From Callaeas wilsoni (lineage: Eukaryota; Chordata; Aves; Passeriformes; Callaeidae): a stretch of DNA of 64,000 bases. The DNA lies in NCBI GenBank assembly GCA_013398955.1, contig VWPU01002063.1, forward strand, positions 186,001-250,000, in the 5' to 3' direction. The position numbers and the translations under genes are program-made. The notes beneath the pieces are model-generated. The model was not told the origin of the DNA. It was given only the letters and a program-made list of their open reading frames with translations, and made no database searches. Of this stretch, positions 1 to 13,500 are shown one piece after another (position 1 is the first letter of the stretch; every line of letters begins with the position of its first letter).

Positions 1-3000
1 ACTACTGTAGTGTTACAGTGTTTGACTCTAGCTGTACCAGGTATCCTCTCCTAAGGACCTTGTGCGCCGCATGAGTTTATGTTGTATAAAAACATGATTA
101 AGAACTTCAGAGCCTGTTGTGTGTCTGTCCTGGAGTGCTGCTGCTGATTCCAAAATGACAGTCTGCAGCGTGGCCAAGCAGAAAAGCCATCTGAAGCTCC
201 CATACTCCACTTACACAGCTTACTGGCAGAGCATTAAGCAAAAAAAATCTAGTCCTATTTTGAGATATAGGTAGTAAAATATTTCTCTGGTCTCAGATTA
301 ATCATTTTTGTTATTTCATCTTGTCCCGTCAGAATGAAACATGGTAAATATGGGCACTGAGTGTTTAAACTGCTAGCAATGTTACCTTTCATTTAAATAG
401 ATTAATAATGTGTACTCTACATAACAAATTGCTTTAGGCACAGAATGAAGACATTGAAAACATATTAAAATTGTGTTAGGCTTTCTGAAACGAACGCATG
501 CTTTAGAAAGAATTCTGGTTTGAAATGTCTGTAACATCTTCTGTGGGTCTTTCTCTCACAAATGGGAAGAGCTCCATTTTCACAGCCCTGAGGGCAAGTG
601 TTGCAGGGTTTAAGTCCTGGCAGAAAGCTTCCCCATAAGTCAGCACTGCTGAGGAGGCTCGTGGGGTCCATGAAGGATAAGTTAGCCTAATCCCAGTTAG
701 TCAAGAGAAGCAGACTAGGAAAAGGCTAGGACACTTGCAGAGTCCAAGGGAAGACTGGACTGGGAGATGTAACTAAACAAACCTTCAGAAACAGTTTCAA
801 GAGCTTACATTTTTGAAATTCTCCTCTGAAGTTTCTGGCCATGACAATCAAAAAATAGTTGATGGTTAAAAGAAACATATGTAAGGAAAGAACTAGAGAA
901 ATTAAAGTGATGCATCAAAAAGACGCCTGGTACTGAGGCATGCTCCATTTCCCCCTTTATGCTTTATCTATACCTGCATGTTGCAACTTTAGATGCTTTA
1001 CGGCTTTGAGCTCCTTAAAGAAAAGTAAAGAGAACAGGACAAAGTTGACATGTGGAGCAAACCCAAAGGTTCAACTTTGAATCTCATTGTTGGGCTCGGA
1101 GGAGATGGGTGGAAGTGTTCTGTTATAGCAGATACCAGGAATGCTTGTTGCCATTTTCATAATGCACTGCAGTCTGAGTTTAACTGAAGCTGCTCCTAAT
1201 TTCTTCTTAAGGCAAGAATACACACACCAACTGATGTATGGACCAAAACTTATTTTATTTCCTCCTGAGAGACCCCTTGGACAAGCAGGTGGACTTCTCC
1301 TTGGGAGGAGTCATGTGGTGACACATAGACTTGCCAGCCCCCACGAAGTTTGTGGAAGCAGCCTGACATGGGCAGGCAGTCTTGTGGTCATCGTCTGTCT
1401 TCAGTTCAAGTTGTTCCACATTCTGCAGTGAGAATGGTTCTGGAAGCTGCCTTTTGGGGAGGAGAATTCATGTCTTTGCTGTGTGCCATTGGTCTTTCAT
1501 GCGCCATAGTCAGCAGAGCCCTTTCTGAAGGCGTCTTCCTTCTTACCTGTGGAGATTGTTCCAGCTGTCAGAGTCTTCAGAATATACCACTTCAAACCTG
1601 CCAGTGAAAGACTGGTATGGTTCATCTTCTCATGTCTTTGAACACCCTCTCAATAAATGCTTGAATACATAGACTCGGATAAAACATCCTACCTTTAATC
1701 TTCTTGAATAACCTTGAGATGCCCCTTTGCTCTACTATATCTCTTTCTGTGAAATGGTGAAATAGAACCTCACCCACACTGCCATTGTTGAAAGTTAAAT
1801 TAGTTGTTAGCAAAATGCATTGATGTCCTCAGCTGGAATTATTGGTGTGATAATTGGGCAAAAGCAAGGCTCTATCAGATATTTAAAATTATGCTACATA
1901 CTGTGGCTTATCTGAATTTCTAACATTTCTTTAAAGAAAGTGTGTCATTGAATTTAATGTTCTGAGAAACCTTATGAACTTCCAATCTATTTTAGCTGTA
2001 CATTTCAAATTATGCTTATAATTGTGTTTTTATTGAATATGTAAGTTCCTTTCAATTTCTTATTACGCTACATGGGTTTTAATATACATTTGAGAAGAAT
2101 GCACACTGTGGATAGGTGGCACTTTTGAGTGTTTTCAAATTGTCACAGTACAATTGTCACATTTGTTTAATTAGCCAGTAGATCCTGCCACATTGATTTG
2201 TCAGCAGTGTAACAATTTCTTTGGATAGCTGGCAAATCTGACCAGAATAGGTTTTGTATTTTTTTTATTTTTTTTTGTTCTCAAGGAATTTCTCACATTT
2301 CTTTTTGATTTAAAAGCAGTCATACAGGCACCCAGCCTTGCAGAAGTCAGCTGAAGAAAATGCCAGGTTCTAGCATTAGAAATGAAGATGATTTTATTAC
2401 TTCAAGGCATTGAGGTGTTTGTTGACCATTGTTCAGAGGCAAGAGAGAAAAGCTGTCTCCAAACAAGAATCTGAAGGTCTGACCCAAGTGCCCAGATTTG
2501 TTTTTTCAACGTTCTGCATACCCTGTGTATTGTACCTGCTTGCAAGTGTTCCTGTATGGCCTTCCAGAGCTCCTGGGGCCAGGGCTCTGGTGTGGCTGTC
2601 ATTAGAAACCTGTTATCAACACTTTACTGCTCTTGTTTAAATGTTTTCTCTGTTCCAAAATTTCTGTTCAGTGTGTAAGCAAATATTGTTGGGGAGGTGG
2701 AAATACCTACTAGTGCTTTGCAGGGTGAAACAGGAGCAACTTGAACCCGTAAGGGCATAGGAGACTGGCATGGGTGGTTAACAGGAAAGAAAGATGGGCA
2801 GAGTTGTATTCATTGTGTTTGCTGTGGGTTGATTGAGAGGTTTAAAGTGTGGACCAAATTTCAGCTCTGGAGCCAAGCTGGAAAATGGCAGGTACTGATC
2901 TTTTGTGAGGAATGCTTTGAGATCTTCTGGTGGCATTTATTGCACAAGCATTGAGTGTTAAAAGCCCCTTCGGGCTTTGTAGTCCGTTAATTTCTTTGCC

Positions 3001-3779
3001 ATGAGTATAGCCTACTAAAGAATATGTTGTGTACACCAAGGTACAGTAACCTTTAGAAATACTCCTCTGAGCCTTAGGATAAAAACACTTCATGTTTGGT
3101 TTGTAGGCGCATTCCCAGTAGTGATTTTTTTTTTTTTTAAATCAAGCCAATTAATCCCTTCCCACTTATTCCAGTATTTTATCATTTCTAACCACTTGAG
3201 TCCCTAATCTTTTCAACAAGAGGTCTGAACTGCCAGTTTATCTGAAAAAATAATGTTGTACCAATCAAATGAAAACTGGTGCTCAGAATTTTTTTGAAGA
3301 TCAGCCCCTTGTCATTCCTGAGTTCAGACAAAAACAAAGAGCATAGCTTCAACAGTGAGGCATTCACTGGAGGCTTCTTTCCATGAAAATAGTTATCGCT
3401 CCTTTTTTTTCCTTGGCAATTGAGTCATTGTTGCTTTTGACAGAGGTTGTCATGATCTCCTCATTACCATTTTTCTTAATATGATAAGTGTAGACTACAA
3501 GAAAGCGATCATGTTTGAAAGGATACAGGAACCCTAAGGAATGTTGCACTAACTGCTTGTGTTCTTTGAAAAGGCTTAGACTGGGATTTGACTAAATGTA
3601 TCATTCTGTCTACTTTGCAGCAGTATTGTCATTTTCTAGTGTCTTTCACTTACAACACAAGTTACCCTTCAAAAAGGATGCCATGTTACTGCATCCAGCC
3701 TTTGTATGTCTCCAGCGAAGTGAGATCAACAACTCCTTTTGGTAGTTGCTTGAACATAATAAAACATTGCACTTGGTAC

Positions 3780-3834
3780 TTAAAAAAAACCAAAAAACAA
3801 AAAAACAAAACAAAACAAAATACCAAAACAAAAC
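3780..3834. repeat. A/C-rich low-complexity tract
   Basis: Runs of A broken by single or paired C, of the form (CAAAA)n/(AC)A. This is simple low-complexity sequence in the intron. It accounts for the lysine/asparagine-rich open frames read across it on + and the phenylalanine-rich ones on -. Confidence 0.85.
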
Positions 3835-6299
3835 ATCCTTTGGCAGGTTTACTCCAGTTCATCTTTGCTTGGTAACTGGTAATTGTCAGTGTTTGACACC
3901 AGCTGGAGCTGTGACTTGCTCGAACTGCTTGGAGCTAACTAGGCAGCCATGGCTCTGCTGGGTGGTCTTTTCTTGGGCTTGCTCCAAGTTTGTTCCAAAT
4001 TGCTCATACGATCCCTGATAAACTATTACTAATGAACAGTTTGCTATTCCTTTTGGGCCATCTATAAGCAAAAAGGACAATACATGTCATCGTCTAGTAA
4101 TGTAGAGATACGATGTTTAAATGCTGGAGCACTGAATTTACAGCATTTCAGTGCTGTGGCTTTTGTGTCCTATTCATTGATTTTCCTGTGGGAAAAGAAG
4201 TAGTGTAGTGCTTTGAGACAGGAAGGTTACGGTCTTTGCCCTTTTCCAGCCCTGTTTTTAGGAGTTAGTTTGTTTCAATGTAGTTTGCCGTCAGAAGTTT
4301 TTAAAAAATGCAGACACAGGAGGCTTCTATCAATCCAGCACACAGCCAGAACATGGTGATTTCAGACGCTAGGACCACTCTGTGTGGGACCAGGCATCCT
4401 CAGCTGTTGTATGTCTTAGTGGCAGTCCTGAGTATTTAACGTTTCCAGCCTCCAACTAGCTTTGTAAGAAAGAACATGCTGAGAAATGAGGAATCAAATG
4501 TATGCAACAGTGGGAATCTGTCTACCAGAAATACTCTGAAGCCTCCATACCTTAAAGGAGATCAAAAAAGACCTCAGCATGTTTTGGCTTCGGTTTTCTT
4601 TACTGTTTAAGTTGGCTTATTTGGATAAGGCTGACATGCCAAAAAAGTATATGTTGTATCAAAACATCTTCTATAACATACACCCATTTTTTCTACACCT
4701 GTTAGCTTAGCAGGAGTGGATCAAAGGGGAGTGTTGGCATGATTTACAGGACACACAGATGCAGGAACAGACCTGCTCCAAGGAACAAGTAAGGAAAAGG
4801 AAATTCAGAATGAAATGTTTGTTCTTTTCTAAAGGCTAAAATTACTATAATAAATGCCAGGTTGCATGAGAGGGTTTCAGGTGGCTGGTTAGGTCGTTCT
4901 GTAAGAGAATAGAATTAAAGGGTAGAGCATGAGAGGCAGCAAGGACTCCACCTCTGTGTTACAGATGAGGACCCATAGTGTATTGTTTGGCAAATATGCT
5001 AAGCTTTTTAACTTCACAAAAGAAACCAAGGTGACAAAATTAGAGGGACCAATGATGAGACTTATATTTGGAGTTTCTTTGTACATCCAGGGCTTGCTGA
5101 ATACTGATCAAGCTGCCTATGTTGTCCATACATTTTGGACACATCCATTGGATTTTTCAGCTCATAATCTCTGTTCCAAATTTCCAGCCAACATTCCGAA
5201 GTTCTACCACTGCCCTAGGCATTGCATAAGACAAAAAATGAGACAGTTGGTACCCCGCAGAGCATTCATAGTCTCTGAAGTAGGCACTGGGAAGATAACC
5301 ATGCTTCATAGGGAAAAGTGAATTCTTCATGCATGAAGGGAGAAGCAAGTTCTCAACTGAGACACAGGGCAGGGAGAGCATCACATAGAAGAGGAAAAGG
5401 AATGGTGAAAAAAGACAGCTTTGTAAGGGCAGGTTTCAGCTTGTCTAGATGTTCACCGTGTCTTTGCTTCAGCCTCAGACCGCTGGTTTAACGGCATTGC
5501 AGTGGAGGTGATGAGACTGTGTAAGAACAACATTAAAAACAAATGCTACCCTGGCACACCCACGCAGGAAAACCCTGCTGCAATACTCCTTGTGTGGTAA
5601 GCAGAATAAGAGATCCGGCAGAGTCTTGGTTTGGAAAGCAAAGAAACAGCTTTTGTAAAAGATTTCAGTGTGTATTGTACAGCAGCGTGTGGTAGCTTCA
5701 TTTCATTGTATTTGATGAGTAACAACTCAGAGTCCAATCTTAATGAAACCAAATCATGGCTTAAACAAAAGAATTGGGCTTTAAATTCAAATAAGTTGCC
5801 TAACCTGGTTTCTCAATTTCTCCTATATGCTATTTTCTGGTAATTAATGCTCCTGTTTTAAGGCCAAAGCTGGTGTTTTCTGGCACAAGTTAATGCTTTC
5901 AAATTCCTGATGATTTTTGGACTCAGTTTCATCATATTGTCAGGATGTAAGTTATAAGCTGGTTACATGAGTCTAAAAATTATTGCACAATATAAAACTT
6001 ACACAGTTTCTGTGCTAAGCTAACAGAACAAGAGGTTTTGTAGTTTAGCAATCCGATTTTGCCTGATATTGAATTTGGAGATTTTATTTGTTCACTATGT
6101 TGCCATAAGTTGCTTCAGAAATTTAATGTGTTTTATAATAAATTCCATTGATAAGGTCTTGTCCTCTGACTATATAACTCCCTGTTGTACTTGTATGAAA
6201 AAACCCATGAATTGATTACATCTGGCAATGTAAAGGAGATGATGTAATGTATTGTATAAATGCGCACAGTGGAGTGCCTCAGGGTAGGAGTAGTCTTGT

Positions 6300-6740
6300 T
6301 TCGTAACTGTAAATTACAGTTCTGCTCTCCTCTTGGTGTGAACCCTAAGTTTCAGGGAAGAAAACAGGCGATTCAAGACATGCTTTCTTGCTCGTGAAGC
6401 TCAGGATGGATGGAACAAATTACCAGATTCCCTTAAACAAGTGCCAGCAGTGAATAGTTTCAAAACACAGTTGCTTATTTGCTTGGAGAATGGGTTTTTT
6501 GCCAATGTTTTTTAAATTGCAGAGATGAAATTATATGTTGGTATTAGTAACTTTTGAAAGAATTAGCTTTTTATGACTTATTGTGCCTTTGTTTATACTA
6601 TATTGTTTTAGTGCCAGGATGTTATGTTGTATTTAACAGTTCAATGCATACTTCCTACCTTGTGGGGCCCTTGTGAAAATAAGATGTGCCATCCCTGGGG
6701 ATGGTTACCAACAAGTATTATTTTGAATAAATAAAATCAA
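6300..6740 (+). mobile_element. Old LINE (CR1/L2-like) 3' end with ORF2 C-terminal tail
   Basis: From 6369 to the TAA at 6513-6515 one frame reads as the end of a LINE reverse transcriptase protein: FLAREAQDGWNKLPDSL, then VPAVNSFKTQLL. This is the pattern FxxRAxxxWNxLPxxxxxxPSxxxFKxxL that closes the ORF2 product of CR1/L2-type LINEs. About 220 bp of AT-rich 3' untranslated sequence follows, with a GGGGCCC-containing motif near 6663-6670, ending in tandem AATAAATAAA at about 6726-6735. The upstream part of the element is missing or too decayed to read, so this is a 5'-truncated relic. The left boundary is approximate. The exact clade is uncertain, but the tail differs from the common avian CR1 3' end. 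Confidence 0.65.
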
Positions 6741-9700
6741 TGGGCTATGGCTGTGCGTGTCAGTGGGGATGAGAAGCTGCCAAGAACAGGAGGTATTGCA
6801 TTGGCCATACTGTCCACAGCAGGGCTCTGGTTCTTGGTATTGGGCAGCAAAGCCATTAGTTTAGTTACTGGGAACGACAGCTGAAGGATGCCTCCCTTCC
6901 TGGAACTGGCTTTGGTACGCGTGACTGCAAGTACCTCAATATTTATGGGTGTATCATTGACTTCTAAGACTCTAAAACTGGTGTTAGCTGGTGTGAACCA
7001 AGTATCCAGTTCTGGATGCTTTATTAAAGAGAAAAGGTCTCAGCACAGCTGAGAATTTGTAAGCATGGAGGATCAGGATTTTACCTTCATGGTTGCCATG
7101 GTGTTCCTGAAGTGCTCTGTGAAAACACACACCACACAGCACCAAACACTGTCTGTGGCATCCCAGAGGAGCAGGACCTCGAGTCTGACCCATTCTGTTC
7201 CTGACCTGCCAGTAGGTCTGTGCAGAGGAACAGTTACATAGAAATAGAAATACCTCCTGTGGCCCAGCATCTCATGTGGGCCTGGAAAAGCTTTGGTCAT
7301 CCCCTCCTTGCACACAACCATTATGGCCTGTCCCTGACAAACCCCACATTCCTGCAGCTGACAGGATTCCTCCTGCCTGGCCTGGCTGGGAAGCAGAGTT
7401 ACCCCTCAAGTCAGTGTCATTATTCCTGGTCAGTGCATGCCTGTCTCTGGATCATTTGGAAGCTCATGACTCATCACAAAGGCAGTACTGGCTCCTGCTC
7501 ATCTCTTGGACTTTGGCTGGAAGCTCAGACAATGGTGGAAGACAAAGACATGGTGGTTCAGAGAGGCTGTCATACATGCTGGGTGTATCTACCTTTGACT
7601 TCATGAGTTCCAACGTCCCCATTTTCCACAGAACTCTTAATTCTCTCATCACGTAAAACTTGTCAAGAGAGCTGTCCTGTGTGCTTGCTATAAGGTCCTG
7701 CTTCGTTCTTTACATTGTATGATTTTTTTTTTGCCAGTTCTATTCTGTGAACTGCCCATGTCCTACATGCTCTTTAGTCGTACAGAGAGCCTAAGCCTGG
7801 CAGGAGTAGGGATACAGCTGCTGCAGGTCTCTGGTTCTCTGCAGCTCATCATAATGATGTTTCTATAGTGGGTCCGTAGGGGATTGTGCTGCATGCTCCT
7901 AAAAATGCCAAGAACATGTGAGAAGGTGCTGGAGGGCACGAAACCTGCTCTGTGTTGAACTGAAGGACTGATTGTCCTAGGCAGCGTAATTCATTCAGGC
8001 CGATTTTTGACCATATAAGCTTCCTGAGGTGGACCATGAAGAAACTTATCCTGGTCCACCTTGGAGGAAAGCATCCAGCCTGTTTCTCAGAGGAGCCTCG
8101 GGAGTGAACTCCTGTATGCACAGCGTGGACCATTTGGGGCAGGCCCAGCAGGAGCTGGTTCCTTTGACAGGGTACACACACTCTTACACAGGCTATGGTT
8201 TCCTTAGGGTTGTAGCAGACTTGTGAAAGGGAATCCAGTGGTGGGCTCATGTGCTGTGGCTTCATCACTCTCCCCCTGAAACAGCCTCTTGAGCTGATAC
8301 CCTCTCACCGTAACGGAGCGTTGTTTTCCTTCACATACACGAGATTGGTTAAGGCAGTAAGTGCATCAATCATGATTTACTTTTTCTTTTATTGTCTTGT
8401 AAATGCTCGAAGCAAAGAATATGAGTATTATTAGTTATAAAAGCTACAGTATGAGGAAAATATAATGAAAAGTTTGAGGTATACAGGAGTCAGAGAGTAC
8501 TGAGAAACTCAACGGATAAAGAAAATATCCATATTCCTTTGTGGATTTCCAAATGTTAACAAAGTAGGAAAGGAAAACATATGCTGTAAAATTTATAGTC
8601 AACCACAATTGGCTTCTAAAGCAATTTCTGTATTCATTTTCACAGAATATAATTTTTGTCTGTCCCCTTCTTGTTAAAATGGAAAGAAATATTAATTTAC
8701 CATGGGATGATATGGAATGCATCCCATTCCCCAGCTGGCAAAGGGAACTTATTAGTCATCATTGATAAAACCCACAGGTGAATGCTGTGGTTTAGGCTGT
8801 GGTCAGAAAAATGGTTGCTTTTTGTAGAATAAACTCTAGTTTTTCAATAATAAACTCAGGCATGTATGCACTGTATTTCCAGTTGTCTTTCAAGCAGTTT
8901 TTGGGACAGTAACAAGATAAATTCTAGTATGACAAAGACATCATTGTAGATGCCACCACATTGTTCCTCAAAATATATGTGCTGGGCACTAGCCATTCGT
9001 AATAAATTTGCTAAAACAGTTGCATGAGTAAAAGCTTTTCAGCTTTAACATTCACAGCAGGAAAAATAGCTTTCTTTAGAGGCCATCCCTGAAGTCTTTG
9101 AATTTTTTTTTTTCCTTTTACAAGGAAAATAGTGTGGTATCCCTTTGATGATGAGATTTTTTTAAAATGCTGAAACATCATAATCAATTGTATATTAATG
9201 AATTTATTTGTCATGGCTATGTCAATACCGAAAATGTATCAAAATCCCTTCCTAAGGAAGCCTTTGACCCAGTATAAAGCAGGCCAGATTACTGGTCAGG
9301 ATATTTCCAACTGCTTGTGCAAATTATCCATTCCTTCGTAAGGAATATGAATAAAAACAACCCATAGGTTTATTGTCTTTGTGTTCCTTTAGGCTTTAGA
9401 GTCATTTGCTTGTCATTTCCATGTATAAATATATATCTATATATTCATTCTTTCCTTAGCCTTTCCCCCAAAGACAAAACAGGCTGAGACGGTTTTTAAT
9501 TCAGTATGCATCACACACAGAAAGTGTGGCTGCCCCTCATGCATTACTGGCTTCCTAGCAGAGAGAGTTTGATCAGGTTTGTATAAATGCAGAAACCAGA
9601 AAGATGCTGTGAAAACAAGACAGTCTTTTTACTAAAGTTGCATTGATAAATAGTTAATAAAACATTAATAAATCATTAATAGAGTCTTTAATAAATGGTA

Positions 9701-10202
9701 AATCACTTGGCTATCTTTATTCCTATCTTTATTCCATCAAGACAATAGGTTGCTTAGCACCAGCTGTAGCATCAAGTTTGTAATAACCTTAGAACATCTA
9801 TTCATCACATATTATTTTTTTCTGAATGCAACTTTAACATACTGTGTCTCCAAAAATTGGAGGAAGTTTAAAGCAACAGATTTAGCTAAGACTTAAAAGT
9901 ACTGAGACGGGCATTTGACAGAGAGAATATCACAGATAAGGTCTCTTTAGCAGTAGTGGCCTCAGATTGAATTTATTGCTAGTGGTGTGTGTGGGACTGG
10001 TCCTCCTGCTCCTCTGCTGGCTGCCCTCTGATGAGTGGCAGTGTCAGTCCTGAGACTGCCTTTGTGGCCACAGAAGAAAAAAAATGGGATTGTTGCGTTC
10101 TTTTTCTGCCTTTTTGAGGATGTATCCACAAGAGAAGCAGTAAGGGTAGGGCTTGGCCAAACCAGTTGTGATCTATCAAAACTACAGAACAAGAAAAAAG
10201 GG

Positions 10203-10535
10203 CTGGGAAGGGTCTTAGAAATCTCATCATCTACTACACATCCCTGTCCCAACGTAGGAATCAATTCTGCCTAAGCCATGCCTGACTGATGTGTGCTTAT
10301 CTATTCTTAGGCGTGTTCCTCCACAGATGGAGTCCGTGTAGCCCTCTCAGCAATCTGTTTCAGTGCTGCAGGATCCTTACCATTAAAGAGCTTTTTCTTA
10401 CATCTAACTGGAATTTTTCTGGCTGCAGTTGAAGTTCATATCCTTCATAAAACTAGAGAACAGATTATTCTCTCCTTTAGGAACAGCTCTTTCTGTAATT
10501 AAAGGCTGTTCTCATGTCTCCCCTCAGTTCTCCCA
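10203..10535 (-). mobile_element. Ancient CR1/L3-like LINE fragment
   Basis: On + this reads as the reverse complement of a degenerate CR1-family 3' region. A 'GGGAAGGGTCTTAGAAATCTCATC'-like start corresponds to the 'aagggacctta..gatcatc' end of CR1. It is followed by 'CATCCCTGTCCC', 'TTTCAGTGCTGCAGGATCC', 'AAAGAGCTTTTTCTTACATCTAACTGG' and 'CTGTTCTCATGTCTCCCCTCAG', all in the order seen in CR1. Divergence is high, so the copy is old. No target-site duplication was found, and both ends are approximate. Confidence 0.55.
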
Positions 10536-13500
10536 AGGGAAGTAGCATGAGTCCCGTATCTTGGGAGACTTCAAATTAGATCAGGCTAAGCAGTTCAGAG
10601 CGCACTAGGAAGGGAAGCTGCCTCGGTAGGAACGCAGAGTACACAATCCTGCTTCTTTCTTTCCATAATGACCTCTTAGAGCCTGGCTCAGTGCTTTTAT
10701 CTGTACTTAAAAACACGGCACACTTTCTTTTGAGCAAGAAGGAAATGATGGAAAAATGAAATACAGAGACAGGAAATAAATCTTCAGGGCAGCTATTAAT
10801 TTTAGGGACTGGTTTTGTAAAGCTATTTACCATCTGCCCCATATGCCCTGTGCTCAATTCTCTCGCTCTGACCTCTTCCTTAGAAACCTGCAAGTTTAAA
10901 TCCTTCCCCAGTTCTCTCCTTCCATTTAAATTGTTATTTGGCCTTGTACTGCTGCACCCCTTAGAAGGTTTGCTTGGGGTATTTGTGTTTTGGGTGATTC
11001 ATTAGATGGCGTCTGCATGTGTCCTTCTTAGTTACTTACCTGAGGGCTTTTATAGCCAAAAAAAACAGACTTAGCTGAAGAGACGAGCATGTCTAGCTCT
11101 AATAAATAAAACACATGGAGTCAATTAAAACAATGTTTAAATAATTTTCAGAAGGGAGGATGCTTGATGTTACAACATCAGAGGACCACAGTGACTTTTA
11201 AGCCAAGAAACAGTGCAGGTTTACTTTCTCATTTAATCTCCAGGTCTACAAAAAAATGCATGCTTCTATAGCAGTCATCTACCCACTCCAACAGTTAACA
11301 TGATTTTGGAATTATTTTAAGTCCAAACCATGTGAAAATAAATCCTAACTCAATTTTGTGGGATTACTTTGTTTCCATTAAATTCCTCTTTAAAGTGTTT
11401 CATATGCTTGCTTTTATTATTTTTACTTCCAGGAATTTCTAAATGCTTCCAAATTTGGATTGATTAAAGTGTTTTAACTTTTCCTGGAAAAAAAACCATG
11501 CATTTAATTCCCTGTCTATTTTCCCAGGTGTTTACAAACTAGAGGTGGTTATAGACACATCTTAATGGATGCATACACAACACACACTGTCTGTGTGGCT
11601 CTTTATAGTCTTAACATATTAGAAGGTAGACATATCAGATTTCACAAGCTAAACAAAATAGAGCTTAGCAAGTACATAAAGATGAGGGACCTCCAGAAGA
11701 AATTGGGGCACAAGAAAGAACAGTGAAGTCATGTGGATGATTAAACAAATGACATCTTTTCTTCCGACGCTCCAGAGTGACCTATCTGTGCTTAAGGAGC
11801 AGAGTAGGAGCGAGCTAAGCAGTCACATCCCTGCGGGGTGTGGGGTTGGGATTTTGACCCTTCACTGACAACAGTGCAGTGCCATTTTTGCACGTCCTTC
11901 TGTAGCTCAGCTCTGTGTGAGTGGAACATGCAGCCGTGTGGTGGGCAGTGTGGGGTTGCTGCCCAGGCATTTGGAAGTGACATTTTTCAGATGAGTAAAC
12001 TCAAAACTTTCTCTACCACTGTTCAAGGTTCTTTGGTCAGCAGTGCTCTGGCACCTGTCTGTAGGTAGATGTAGGTATGTTTCTTTGGCTAACTGTATAC
12101 TTTCTCACTTCTTCCACACACAGTGTTGGTTTATACACTGAGCTTTAAATGTTTGTGCTGTTATGCATATGTGATCCTATCTGGAATTTTCTGTCCAATA
12201 ATTTTCGTTGCAGTGAGAATTGAAGTGAAATGCTTCAATGTAGCTAGGTTGTCCCTTTGTAAGAGGTTTTGGTGCTCACGAGGTCATTCTGTAAACACAG
12301 AGATTGGATAGTCCTAACCTCAGTGGAGGCAGGATTTCTTACCTTGTAATTGAATTTCCTCAAATAATAGCAGCCTCCTTTTCCCACTGTTTTATGTTCA
12401 CGTGTCCCCTAACAGGGAGATGACTAGGTTTGCTTACACTTCAGCCTGCCAAGTAGGTAGGCAGTGGGTACTACATGTGTTTTGACAGGCAGTATTCTGA
12501 AATGTTTGCTGGCATCACCTCCCCATGAATCCCAGGCTCTCTGTACAGCATTTTCTGTGTAGGCAGGAAGAGACTGAGGTCAAGCCTATAATTGTAGTTC
12601 TACAATATTCTTCATTTCTGCCTTCAGTCAGAATGCCTGGCCCTCTTTTAATTATGTGATACAGTCTCTGTTTCATCATTTTGCTATGAAGAGATTTGCC
12701 ACAAAGCAAGCCCTATGGCATAGGCTTTGGCCGAGGCATGCAGGATTTAGATTATATTATCCCACAGAAAAGTTCACGGGATGCTGAAATCTTTTTCTGC
12801 CTTCCCCTGTGCAGAGGTCAGACAATCAATGCCATTTAATAGTGCTCTTCCTGTCATGGCATGAGCTGCCATGGCTTCACTCACTGGCAGGATGAGCCAT
12901 TCAACAGTCGCTCCTTTCCTCCTCATTGCCACCGTCTGGGCTTTGTGCAGTGAAAACAGGCCCTGGGCTCCACAGAAGAAACCCAGAAGTTCTTTCAGGC
13001 ATGCAGAAACCCTCCCCTACTCTTGGCCCATCTGCCCAAGGAAGTTTATATGTGTGCCTGTCCCACTGACTGAGGACCATGGTGCATCGTTTTCCTTTCT
13101 CTCTCCTAACCTCATTTATGACACATAATTTGAGAGGGACAACTGTAGACCCGAAACTTGCTGTCTCTGTCTTCAGTGAACTATACATTAGTATCAGCTG
13201 TAGCCACCCAGGGCATGTCTTTAGCCAAAATGCACCCAGCACACTGCCCTTTTGACAACACCTGTATTTTCTTAATCAATTGCATTATGTTATGTTTTTA
13301 TTTGTGGAGCATTTGCAGTGGTTGTTTTGTTACCTACAGAAACTGGCCTGTTTATAAGCTTTGTTGTGACTAGCTCTGGGTTTGACCAGTGTGTAATAGC
13401 AGCTGGGAAGTGTAGTTTACTGCAGTCAGGCTATGCACACAAGATTTCTGAGATCGGATGCTCTTCTGCTCTTTGCTTCCCTTGTCTCAAGAAAGAATTC

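Noticed and set aside
1141..1607. 96- and 85-codon + frames, the first beginning with a hydrophobic, signal-like stretch
   Set aside because: Overlapping chance-length frames with no similarity I recognise. A single hydrophobic start is not evidence of a gene.
7220..7656. Overlapping 128- and 126-codon + frames
   Set aside because: Two frames open at once in a GC-richer patch points to composition. No domain or splice context was seen.
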